Shown here piece after piece: positions 9,330-16,807 of a DNA stretch of 64,000 nucleotides (its first letter is position 1; every line of letters begins with the position of its first letter). A program made the translations under genes and the position numbers. This stretch comes from Chrysophaeum taylorii. Taxonomy: Eukaryota > Sar > Pelagophyceae > Pelagomonadales > Pelagomonadaceae. The notes below the pieces were generated by a model. The model did no database searches. It was not told where the DNA came from and saw nothing but the letters and a program-made list of their open reading frames with translations. The DNA lies in NCBI GenBank assembly GCA_029834535.1, contig JAQMWT010000096.1, forward strand, positions 121,491-185,490, read 5' to 3'.

Positions 9330-11852
9330 TCAGAAGAGCTTGGAGGTCCACCACGTTGAGGAGGAGGAGGAGGAGGAGGAGGAGGGCGTGGACTTGGGGC
9401 GGCGGGCGGCGAGGTGGTGGGCGAGGCGGGAGGGGTGGTTTTCCTTGTCGCCGGGGGGTGGCTGGAGCTTGTGGAGGGTACGAGGAGACGGGACGCCGGC
9501 GGGCGGGAGGAGTGCCTTGTCGGCCGAGTCGAGGTCGTCGTAATAGTCGTCAGCAATCGAGCCGGGCGTGGGGGGCATCTCGTCGATCTGGGCCATGAAG
9601 AGGGAGTACTCTCGTTTCTTCGACTCCTTTTGGTTGTAGGCCGTCCGGACCTTGGAGAGGGAGAGCGTGAGGGATGGTTTAAGGTCGGACGCGCCGCTGG
9701 CGCTGCGGAGGGGCTGCTTCTTCTTTTTGGCGGCGACGTCGGCGTCGTCGGCGTCGTCGATGGAAGACAAAGACTTGGCGCGGTGTGCTTTTTTGAGAAG
9801 GCGGTCCTCCTGGCGCTTTTTTGCCTCGATTTGGCGGCGCTGCTTGTCGCGGGCGCGCTTGACTTGCGCGACGAATACGTCGAGAGCCTTGAAGACGTCT
9901 CGGACGTCGGCGCCCGTCTCTCCAAAGTAAGTGCAGAGGTCCTTCTTGGCCTTGGCGAGGCGGCGGAGCTGGTGGTCGAGGCTCGCGATGACGGTCTCGG
10001 CGGCCGCGCAGCAGCGCTTGGCCTCGCGCACGAAGCGGGTAGTCGTCGCCTTCTCGGCGCCTAGTAACTCGTGCTCGCGTCGTCGGGCGGGCTTCTTGTC
10101 TTCGCAGGCCATGGCGTTTCTTTCGAGATCGAGGGACGCGGGGTCGATGTCTCTGAGGCGGCGGGTTGCCTTGTCGAGGTCGGCCTTGGTGGCGGCGAGT
10201 TGATGAGCGAGGCGGCGGTGCGCCGTCGAGGTGTTCGACTCGTCGGCCCCGCGCGCGGCGTCGGCCAGATTTGGGATGTCGTCGACAAAATCGAGGAGAG
10301 ATACTTGGTTCTTTTTCGCCAAGACGCCCGCGAGGAAATCGAGCAACGAGGATCCGTCGTTGGCCTTTGCCGTGGCGACGCGGTCGAGGGACGCGATGGA
10401 GACGCCTTTCGCTTCGCCGCACGAGAGGCCCGCGTTTAGCGCGTTGCCAAACTTGAGAAGCGACCGGAGCACGAGCGCGAGGCCTGCCGAGTCGCGGAGA
10501 GAGTCGCAGGCCGCCTGCACCGTCTTGGCCGCGTGCCGCGCCTCCCACGCGACCTCGTCGTACTCGGCGCGGAATATGCCGATGTCGATCCGAGACCCGA
10601 GCTCGGGAAACGGAAGCGTCGCTCGAAAAAAACGTTCGGGCCGCGCGAGCTTCTCCGGATCACCCTTGTAGCCCCGGACCGCCGCAACTTCGTCGGGGGT
10701 CGGGAGGAGGGCCTGGAGGGATCGGAGCCGCGGCGCGTCGAACCACTCGTCGAGCCCCAGCACCGCGCGGCACGTAGCCGAGTCGTCGTCGCCGAATCGC
10801 TTGGAGAAATAAGTCAAACCGATCGCGACGTTCGAGGCGCGCCGGGCGTCTTTGAGGAGGGATATCTTCTTCAGGGACGACGACGACGACTCTGAATTTT
10901 TCTTTTTCTTGAGGGCCTTGGGGACCGTCGCGAACATCTCTTCCAGCAAAGCGAGGTCGTCGTCTTCGACGAGGTTAAGTTCCGAAGGTTCGACCCACAC
11001 CGTCAACGACACGTCGATTTTGTCCTCCTCGAGCTTTTCCCAGTGCAGGGCCTTGACGCGCCGCTTGGGGGTGACCTTTGGCTTTGGCACGTCCCCGCCG
11101 GGCGCGACCGCATCCATCTCCGCTTCGGATCTGCGTTCGCGCGCCATGCGCGCCCTTACCGCCGCCGCCGGCACGCCGAGCGACACCATCTTCCGGTACG
11201 CGGCGAGCTCATCTTTTTTCTCTTCTGCGGGGGGGCCCTTCTTCTTCTCTTCTTCTTCTTCTTCTTCTTCTGAACCACCACACAGGGCGGAGGCGTTGAC
11301 GCCGTCGCGCTTCGCCGCCGCCAGGACCGCCGCCTCGGGCACGCCCACCGACAACATGCGACGGTACTTGTCGAGGCCGTCGCTCTTTTTTTCATTGATC
11401 CGCGGCGCCCCCACCATCCGGCGCGCCTCGTTCTCCTCGAAACTCAGGCGCTTCTTTTGCGGCGGCGACGTCTTTTTGCGAATCAACGCGTGAGTCTTGT
11501 TTCTGATCGTCTCGAGCGCCCGCGCTCGGAGCTGGTCCTCGACGCCCCACGCCGCCAGCCGGGCGTCGAGGTCCGAGAGCGAGACGTCGTGAATCACGTG
11601 CAGCGACAGCGCGGCACCGATCACCTTGTCCTCGCTCTTCAACAGACTCTCCTTGTCGTCGGGGGTCATCGACCGCCGCCGGGCCTTGAGGGCGGCATCT
11701 CGCGCCGAGGCCGCGTGGATCGGCGACCCCGGGGTCGTCGGGGGGGTTCGGACGCGCACGCGGGGGGACACTATCGTCGGTCCGGGCGGACCGGGCGTCA
11801 CCACGGCCCGCTTCTTTTCCAGCTCCGCGAGCAGGGCGGCGCGACCATCCAT
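9330..11852 (-). CDS. Formin with FH2 domain and two N-terminal helical repeats
   Basis: Formins nucleate and processively elongate actin filaments through a dimeric FH2 domain. The frame extends upstream to 12263, but those extra codons run antisense to another ORF; the ATG at 11852 (MDGRAALL) gives 840 residues. FH2 begins near residue 256 with KRRVKALHWEKLEEDKI (lasso/knob W271) and continues through LLPTPDEVAAVRGYKGDPEKL, LLKFGNALNAG and SLLDFL, all family landmarks. A short Pro-rich segment occurs near residues 19-45, but there is no long FH1 polyproline region. Two copies of a helical motif (KYRRMLSVGVPEAAV near 162, AYRKMVSLGVPAAAV near 218) precede FH2; similar YxxMxxxGVPxxAV repeats are known in formins and WASH/CCDC53-type proteins of protists. 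The basic C-terminus ends in polyserine. Confidence 0.88.
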   Translation of the reverse strand: MDGRAALLAELEKKRAVVTPGPPGPTIVSPRVRVRTPPTTPGSPIHAASARDAALKARRRSMTPDDKESLLKSEDKVIGAALSLHVIHDVSLSDLDARLAAWGVEDQLRARALETIRNKTHALIRKKTSPPQKKRLSFEENEARRMVGAPRINEKKSDGLDKYRRMLSVGVPEAAVLAAAKRDGVNASALCGGSEEEEEEEEKKKGPPAEEKKDELAAYRKMVSLGVPAAAVRARMARERRSEAEMDAVAPGGDVPKPKVTPKRRVKALHWEKLEEDKIDVSLTVWVEPSELNLVEDDDLALLEEMFATVPKALKKKKNSESSSSSLKKISLLKDARRASNVAIGLTYFSKRFGDDDSATCRAVLGLDEWFDAPRLRSLQALLPTPDEVAAVRGYKGDPEKLARPERFFRATLPFPELGSRIDIGIFRAEYDEVAWEARHAAKTVQAACDSLRDSAGLALVLRSLLKFGNALNAGLSCGEAKGVSIASLDRVATAKANDGSSLLDFLAGVLAKKNQVSLLDFVDDIPNLADAARGADESNTSTAHRRLAHQLAATKADLDKATRRLRDIDPASLDLERNAMACEDKKPARRREHELLGAEKATTTRFVREAKRCCAAAETVIASLDHQLRRLAKAKKDLCTYFGETGADVRDVFKALDVFVAQVKRARDKQRRQIEAKKRQEDRLLKKAHRAKSLSSIDDADDADVAAKKKKQPLRSASGASDLKPSLTLSLSKVRTAYNQKESKKREYSLFMAQIDEMPPTPGSIADDYYDDLDSADKALLPPAGVPSPRTLHKLQPPPGDKENHPSRLAHHLAARRPKSTPSSSSSSSSSTWWTSKLF

Positions 11853-11993
11853 CAACCGCCTTTGCCGTCGTTTGAATGATACTGGAACCTCTACTGTAGG
11901 CCGTTCGTTCAACGGTCCTTTTTCTGACGTCACGCTTGCCAGAACTTCTTTCCTGACCGACCGACTGATTGACTGACTGACTGACTGACACCC
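11853..11993. promoter_or_regulatory. 141-bp divergent intergenic region with (GACT)n tract
   Basis: The region lies between the formin start codon on the minus strand and the ATG at 11994 on the plus strand. A GACT/TGAC microsatellite occupies roughly 11963-11989, immediately before the plus-strand ATG, and supplies an in-frame TGA upstream of it. Confidence 0.4.
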
Positions 11994-12245
11994 ATGCTCT
12001 TCAAGATCGAGGACTACATGCCGGACTTCGAGAAGTACTTCTGCGGGGACCAGGGCGAAAACAGATCCGCCCTCGACATGCTCCAAAAAGACCGGGCCTA
12101 CGACTTTTCGAAGGAGTACAAGTACGCGGGACCCTTGTGTTGCTACGACGTCGACCTCTGGCGACGAGCCAAAAAGGACGGGGCGACCTTCGACTTCGAC
12201 TCGGTCATCGACGACCAGACGATCAAGGACGGCAACGAGTTCTAA
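11994..12245 (+). CDS. Small acidic protein of unknown function (83 aa)
   Basis: The ORF begins ATG CTC TTC AAG ATC GAG and nearly every codon ends in G or C, as in the neighbouring genes, which is the main support. The product is rich in Asp, Lys, Tyr and Phe (for example FEKYFCGDQGEN, YAGPLCCYDVDLW, TFDFDSVIDDQ) and ends DGNEF. There is no signal peptide or membrane segment. I do not recognise a family. An in-frame TGA in the adjacent TGAC repeat supports this ATG as the start, unless the sequence is the last exon of a longer gene. Its antisense strand is open as an extension of the formin frame, but that lacks homology and starts without need. Confidence 0.5.
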   Translation: MLFKIEDYMPDFEKYFCGDQGENRSALDMLQKDRAYDFSKEYKYAGPLCCYDVDLWRRAKKDGATFDFDSVIDDQTIKDGNEF

Positions 12246-12583
12246 GATGATCACCACCACCACCCTTAGTCTTCATGACTTCGGGGGCAGTTTGCGACTA
12301 CTACTACTACTACTGCTCGTATGGAAATCAGTGAATTAATTATATGTTCGACCAAGGCCGGCCTCCTCCCGCGTTGGTACTTACTCGTACTTACAGTCAC
12401 TCTGGCGGTGGGTGGCGGCGGCGGTGGTGGAAGAACATCGGTCGGTCGGCTTCAACTACTCGCGGCGGCGGCGGCAGCTGTGTCGCACGAGTCTCTTTTC
12501 TTCTTTCTGCCACAATTAAAGAAGGAAGGAAAATTCGCGGAACGAATGGTCCTGGTCGGAAGGAGTTCTTCAAAATAACGGAA
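12246..12583. other. Short intergenic region with CTA repeat
   Basis: The region lies between convergent stop codons. A (CTA)n tract is at about 12296-12315 and a G-rich GGCGGTGG run is near 12410. No gene supported. Confidence 0.45.
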
Positions 12584-13570
12584 CTAATAATCATTCTCGC
12601 CGCAAACACCAGGGTGGTGGTGGTGGTGGTGGTGGTGGTGGTCGCTTTCCTCGCCGCCGCAGGAGCAGCAGAGCGGTACTGCAGTCGGGAAGGGGAGGTT
12701 GGCGCGCTTGGTGCGCACGAAGTCGAAGGCACGCGGGATGAGGCGGCAGAGACAGACGTGGTTTTTGGCGGGACAGACGGAGAGGCGGCATTCCGCCTCG
12801 TGGCGGGCCAGCAGGGTCTTGTCGTCGTCGTCAAGGAGGTCGCGCATCAGAGCCAAAAATGCTGCCCCGCGGCAGGCGTCGTCGTCGCGGCGCGCGAGGT
12901 ATTCGAGAGCGCGCAGGTCGCCGAGGGCAGCGGCAACTTCGACGAGGGCCTGGCTGGCGTTGTGATTGGAGGGATCCGAGTGGAGATACTCGAGACTGAG
13001 CCAGAAGAAGGCCGGCCCGCACAGACCCCGCGCGGCTCGACGGAGAGAGCGGAGGCGCGCGTCGCGATCGCCGATGCGTCCGTAGACAAAGGCGAGGTTG
13101 AGGTTGGAGACGGGCATCGCGGCCCGATGCAGATACTTGCGCGCGAGGCCGAGCTTTGAGGAGGTCATGTACATCGTCCCGAGGTTATGGGCGGCGGCGA
13201 CTCTGTTGTTGTCGTTAGAAGCGGCCGCGATCGAGAGGTATTTTATCGCGCGGTCGCGGTACTCGGGGTGTGCCCCCAAGGCAAGGGTCATGTAGGTCAT
13301 CCCAATGCCGAAGGGGTCGCTCCCGCGGCGTTCGCGGAGCTCGACTCCCCACGTTGGTGCGCGGCAGAAGGGGCACGATGGCGAGAGGCAACGGTCGGCG
13401 CACGCGACGCACACGATGTTGCGGCAGCGGCGGCACTGGTGGAGGTCGGTGGCGGGGGTGAAGCAGATCAAGCACTGGTGGTGGTGTGGGTGGTGGTGCT
13501 GGGGGGTGCGCCGCCGCTTGGAATGATGATGGTCGCGTCGTCGTCGCCGCGCGAACAAGGCCGCGACCAT
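12584..13570 (-). CDS. Cys-rich RING-like finger protein with Sel1/TPR-type repeats
   Basis: The 328-residue product starts with a basic/His-rich segment followed by a zinc finger with C33, C36, C46, C49, C54, C57, C66 and C69, an eight-cysteine RING-like pattern ending CPFCR. After it come helical repeats of Sel1 type, such as AIKYLSIAAASNDNNRVAAAHNLGTM and ARKYLHRAAM..NLAFVYGRIGD, where small residues and short loops recur about every 36 residues. Such RING-Sel1 proteins are numerous in pelagophytes and related algae; E3 ligase activity is possible but inferred from the finger only. A nine-histidine run near the C-terminus is encoded by a GTG microsatellite (12614-12640). Confidence 0.65.
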   Translation of the reverse strand: MVAALFARRRRRDHHHSKRRRTPQHHHPHHHQCLICFTPATDLHQCRRCRNIVCVACADRCLSPSCPFCRAPTWGVELRERRGSDPFGIGMTYMTLALGAHPEYRDRAIKYLSIAAASNDNNRVAAAHNLGTMYMTSSKLGLARKYLHRAAMPVSNLNLAFVYGRIGDRDARLRSLRRAARGLCGPAFFWLSLEYLHSDPSNHNASQALVEVAAALGDLRALEYLARRDDDACRGAAFLALMRDLLDDDDKTLLARHEAECRLSVCPAKNHVCLCRLIPRAFDFVRTKRANLPFPTAVPLCCSCGGEESDHHHHHHHHHPGVCGENDY

Positions 13571-13679
13571 TTATTATTACTATATTTTTTTTAGATACAC
13601 CAACTCCTCGTAAGCATAAGTGGGATTCGGGGGAGTTTTCGGGAACGACCACCCCCTAAACTAAACCCTGTCTCAAGAA

Positions 13680-15368
13680 CTAGAGAGTGGGGGGTGGAGG
13701 GAGGGCGCCAATGGCCGACGCGAGGACGTCGAGGGAGTATACGAAGTCGTCCTTCGAGAGGTGGAGAAAGTCCCGGAGGCCCTCGTAGATCACAAACTCG
13801 GCCGCGATGAGGGAACCCGCGAAGATTGCGCGTTCGATGGTGCCCGCGTAGAGGGATCGAAGGCCGTCCACTCGGTAGACGGCGCGGAGGGCGTTGAAGA
13901 CGCCCCGGAGCTCCGAGGCGGGGGCTTCCATGCGGGTGAAGGCCGCGTCGGCGGGCTGCGAGACGACGGCCGCGAGGACGCCGGCAACCGTGCCGGCGAG
14001 GACCGAGGTGAAGAGGGAGGCGGTGAGGGTCTGCTTGAGGACGGGGTAGGTTTGGTACAAAAAGTCAGAGACGGCGTCGAAGGCGGAGAATTTCACGACC
14101 GCAAAGCTCAAGTCCTTCAACAAAAGGGCGTCGAGGGATCCGTAGTCGAGGCGCCACGCGTCCCTCAAAGAAATCCGTTGGTCGGGATACGCGGCCATTT
14201 CCTTGACCCTGGCGGCCTCGAAAGGGGCAACGACGACCGTCGAGACGACCGAGGCGGCGAGCGAGGCGACGACGACAGCAAAGGGAAAGGCGAGCTGGTT
14301 TTTTATAAAAGCCGTCAACCCAAATCCGGCCGCGCCCGAGAGAAAGTGGCCTAGAACGATAGCGTCCCAGCCGCTGAAAGCTCCGTCCCAGTCGAAGTCG
14401 GCCTCGACCTGGCGGCGTGTTTTGGCGAACTCGATGGGCGTCAGGGCGAGGTGCGAGGACGAGGCGCAGACGGCTCCGCAGAGGCCGATCTCGACGTATT
14501 GGACGGGCGACGGCTGTCGGTCGAGTTCGATAAAAAGCGAGAGAGGAGCTGGGGAAAGAGACGCAAACTCGGGCGCGTCGTACCGTCGCTTCAAGGGCCG
14601 AAACACCGGGTCCGTCGAATTGGATACCTGCACAAAAAATGGCGCGACGGACCGGCCGGGGGCGAAGGCGAACGTCGGGGTGAGTTCGGCGCGGAGGGTC
14701 GCGTTGCCTTCGACGAAAAGGACGGGGTCAACAGTCTGGACGAAGACGTTATCGAAGACGTCGACCCTCGAGATCCGACCCTCTTCCGCAAAGGCGAGGC
14801 CGACCGTCGTTCCGTCGACCGAAACGGCATAATTCGCGTCTTCTTCGTAGCCAAATCCGCCGTCGACGACGCGTACGGCGCTGACCGACCTATTCTCCGT
14901 CTCGAGGAGGAGCTTTTTGATCTCCGCGACCGGCTGGGTGTCTGCGTCGATCAGCGAGAAGGCCACGGCGAGGTGGCGCCGAGGAGGGGCGCGGGCAAAC
15001 TCGTCTCGCGACGCGAGCGCCGACAGCACCTCGCGAGGGTCCTCGCGCCGCGCGAGGCTCAACTTCAAAGAAGCCACAAAGGCCTCGAACGCGGGGGCTT
15101 CCTTCTTTTGCGCCTTCCACCACCTTCGCGCGAAGTCGTCGTACGACAACAGGACGCGGGCAAGGTAGTCGGCGAAGTCGTCGCTTCTTCGGCCATACCG
15201 TCGTTCGAGGGCTTCGACGGCGAGCTCGGGCGTGCTGGCAACATCCCCGGCGAGAGGGACCCACACCCCCTCGACGGCCGGACCGACCAGCACGAGGGGA
15301 CCCAAGGCCCGTCGTTCGACCAAGGTCAGCCCCAAAACACTCACCCCTAACAATAATAATAACACCAT
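13680..15368 (-). CDS. SLC25-type carrier with a 300-residue N-terminal extension and signal peptide
   Basis: The open frame reaches 15374 through a GTG; the ATG at 15368 gives 562 residues. The C-terminal ~260 residues form three SLC25-like repeats, marked by ALTPIEFAKTRRQ (near 308), VVAPFEAARVKEM (near 379) and VSQPADAAFTRME (near 469), each a variant of the P-x-[DE]-x-x-[KR] signature at the end of an odd-numbered helix. DGLRSLYAG is also typical. SLC25 proteins exchange metabolites across mitochondrial or plastid inner membranes. Unusual here are the hydrophobic start (MVLLLLLGVSVLGLTL) and about 290 residues of non-membrane sequence with no domain I recognise. A plastid-envelope location is a reasonable inference from the signal-peptide-like start. 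Confidence 0.7.
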   Translation of the reverse strand: MVLLLLLGVSVLGLTLVERRALGPLVLVGPAVEGVWVPLAGDVASTPELAVEALERRYGRRSDDFADYLARVLLSYDDFARRWWKAQKKEAPAFEAFVASLKLSLARREDPREVLSALASRDEFARAPPRRHLAVAFSLIDADTQPVAEIKKLLLETENRSVSAVRVVDGGFGYEEDANYAVSVDGTTVGLAFAEEGRISRVDVFDNVFVQTVDPVLFVEGNATLRAELTPTFAFAPGRSVAPFFVQVSNSTDPVFRPLKRRYDAPEFASLSPAPLSLFIELDRQPSPVQYVEIGLCGAVCASSSHLALTPIEFAKTRRQVEADFDWDGAFSGWDAIVLGHFLSGAAGFGLTAFIKNQLAFPFAVVVASLAASVVSTVVVAPFEAARVKEMAAYPDQRISLRDAWRLDYGSLDALLLKDLSFAVVKFSAFDAVSDFLYQTYPVLKQTLTASLFTSVLAGTVAGVLAAVVSQPADAAFTRMEAPASELRGVFNALRAVYRVDGLRSLYAGTIERAIFAGSLIAAEFVIYEGLRDFLHLSKDDFVYSLDVLASAIGALPPPPTL

Positions 15369-15691
15369 GGTCACTCACTCAGTCACTCAGTCAGTCAGTC
15401 TTAGGGTAAGCAATCAATTTATGGAGAGAGCAGAGAGGGGCAAACCACCGCATATGACTGAGATACGGTCCAAGCAGCAGCAGCAGCAGCAGCAGCAGTA
15501 GACATCCCAAGCAACAGGCCGCGCCTTGACTGGGGGTTCCGGGCGAGGCTGCTGCGAAAATATCGTCGCGAGAACAAACAAACAAACCGGGGAAAAAAAA
15601 AAAAAAACACGGCGGGCATCAAAACGGCAACAAGTTCTGATGATCGCGAGCTCGACCGCGCATGAAGAAGAAGAAGTTTAAATAATAATAA
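15369..15691. other. Intergenic region with TCAG, CAG and poly(A) tracts
   Basis: This 323-bp interval contains the upstream region of the carrier gene. TCAG/ACTC repeats lie at 15370-15400, a (CAG)n tract at 15473-15499 and an A-run near 15593-15607. No gene supported. Confidence 0.45.
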
Positions 15692-16513
15692 TTAAGTGAT
15701 TGGGCAGACGTGGGCCGCCCCCTCAGCGGCGGCGGGGTCGCAAAAGCGGCGGCCGATCCGGAGGGCGATCGCCTCGGCCGTCGCGGCGGGGGTCGGGCTA
15801 TAGAAGGTGGTCGCAACGAGGCCCGGGGCGCGGGCTTGGAGGGCGAAGCTCGCGCCGCAGCAGATGATTGGGAAGCGCCCGAGGAGCCCCTCGCAGCCCG
15901 GAGGGACCACGAAGTAGGCGGTCGTCGCGTCATTATCCGAAGCCTCGATGCGCCACGAGACGCGACCTCGTCGCCTCTGCGGTGGCGCCGCCGGTGGTGT
16001 ACCGGCAAGCCGCGGCCGGAGCCAAGCTACCGCGTGATCGAGCTGGCGGCTAAAGTCGTCGCGCGGCAAGACGCGGAAGACGTCGGCCGTCGTGGTCTCC
16101 ACGACAGCACTTTCGGGGACGCAGATCGCGACGGGGACCTCGAAGGTGAGCCCTTTTTTCTCGGCGACAGGCATCCCGTCGCCAAAGAGACCTACGTAAC
16201 CGCCGAGACGCAGCGGAAGCGTCGCCGCCAGCCGCAACCCGACCTCCCCGCCCTGCCCAAATCCCACCACAAAGACGCTCGCCGCGGGGAGACCCTCGGT
16301 CGTGAGGAGCTGCATCACGCGCCGTGTGACCTCGGCGCAGGCGCTCGCGATGCCGTCGGTCGCGTCCTCCGCGGCCCCCGCCCGGAACCACCCGACCATG
16401 TGCGCCCGAGACGCCGTCGGACACACCACGCGCGCCCCCACCTCCACCTGCCCAAACTCAACCTCGGCACCGGCCCCGGTGTCTCCTGCGCGGTGCAGCA
16501 CCACCACCGCCAT
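15692..16513 (-). CDS. Acyl-protein-thioesterase-like alpha/beta-hydrolase with lost nucleophile
   Basis: The 273-residue product starts MAVVVLHRAGDTG, corresponding to the VVLHGLGDTG strand-loop of LYPLA/APT esterases, and continues with CPTASRAH..GWF (family CPHAP...SWFD). The nucleophile elbow expected as GFSQGG reads GFGQGG, with G86 encoded by GGG, so the catalytic Ser is absent. I also cannot find the usual downstream G-D-x-D acid or H-S base. The last ~90 residues do not resemble the family. It is probably a non-catalytic binding or scaffold protein (inference). The ATG occupies 16511-16513 and lies inside the 5-bp target duplication of the copia element, so the original promoter is now 5.8 kb away beyond 22280. 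An in-frame TAA 18 nt upstream of the other duplication copy supports this ATG as the original start. Confidence 0.7.
   Translation of the reverse strand: MAVVVLHRAGDTGAGAEVEFGQVEVGARVVCPTASRAHMVGWFRAGAAEDATDGIASACAEVTRRVMQLLTTEGLPAASVFVVGFGQGGEVGLRLAATLPLRLGGYVGLFGDGMPVAEKKGLTFEVPVAICVPESAVVETTTADVFRVLPRDDFSRQLDHAVAWLRPRLAGTPPAAPPQRRRGRVSWRIEASDNDATTAYFVVPPGCEGLLGRFPIICCGASFALQARAPGLVATTFYSPTPAATAEAIALRIGRRFCDPAAAEGAAHVCPIT
16509..16513. repeat. Target-site duplication, left copy (GCCAT)
   Basis: GCCAT directly abuts the TGTTACG terminus of the copia element and is repeated at 22276-22280. A five-base duplication is usual for Ty1/copia integration. It includes the CAT that is the reverse complement of the thioesterase-like start codon. 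Confidence 0.8.
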
Positions 16514-16534
16514 TGTTACGAATGGTATGAGGCG

Positions 16535-16597
16535 TTAGACTAGCGATAGGAGAAAGACGTAAGGATACTGGATACGTGGTGCAGGGGTAAGTGTCAT
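16535..16597 (-). other. Possible upstream ORF (20 codons) in the LTR leader
   Basis: If transcription starts at the LTR fragment boundary (about 16609, see inverted LTR), the leader before the thioesterase-like ATG would carry this ATG-to-TAA mini-ORF ending 21 nt before the main start. Purely positional; translation is not shown. Confidence 0.3.
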
Positions 16598-16730
16598 AGC
16601 TTCTTCACACAGGTGCTGGAAAAGAAGGAAAAGGAAAAAGGGGTAAGTGAGGTCTTCACACAGGTGCTGGAAAAGAAGGAAAAGGAAAAAGGGGTAAGTG
16701 AGACGCTCACAGAGGAGAAGCTTTGAGGAA

Positions 16731-16756
16731 GACGTCACATTTGAGGAAGACGTCAC
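16731..16756 (-). promoter_or_regulatory. Paired TGACGTC (CRE/bZIP-like) motifs in LTR U3
   Basis: GTGACGTC on the minus strand occurs at 16731-16738 and 16749-16756, inside an 18-bp direct repeat. The inverted LTR carries the pair at 22033-22040 and 22051-22058. TGACGT is the core of cAMP/CO2-responsive bZIP sites characterised in diatoms and of stress bZIP sites generally; function here is inference. Confidence 0.45.
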
Positions 16757-16807
16757 AAAGGCATTGTGGCAAGAAAAAAAAAGAGACAACAGAGATCAGG
16801 GCGAAGA

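Larger units (their letters stand above)
16514..16791 (-). repeat. 3' LTR (278 bp) of the copia element
   Basis: In element sense it runs TGTTGTCTC...CGTAACA, with TG...CA ends and a 4-bp terminal inverted repeat TGTT/AACA. It contains a 51-bp tandem duplication (about 16603-16704, marked by two copies of CTTCACACAGGTGCTGG on the plus strand) and two TGACGTC motifs. The same 278-bp sequence occurs inverted at 21998-22275, and its open reading frame is identical in the two copies at the protein level, so the copies are recent. The 3' end touches the ATG of the thioesterase-like gene. Confidence 0.88.

Noticed and set aside
11853-12263. N-terminal extension of the formin frame
   Set aside because: It has no formin similarity and is the antisense of the ORF at 11994; an ATG at 11852 is adequate.
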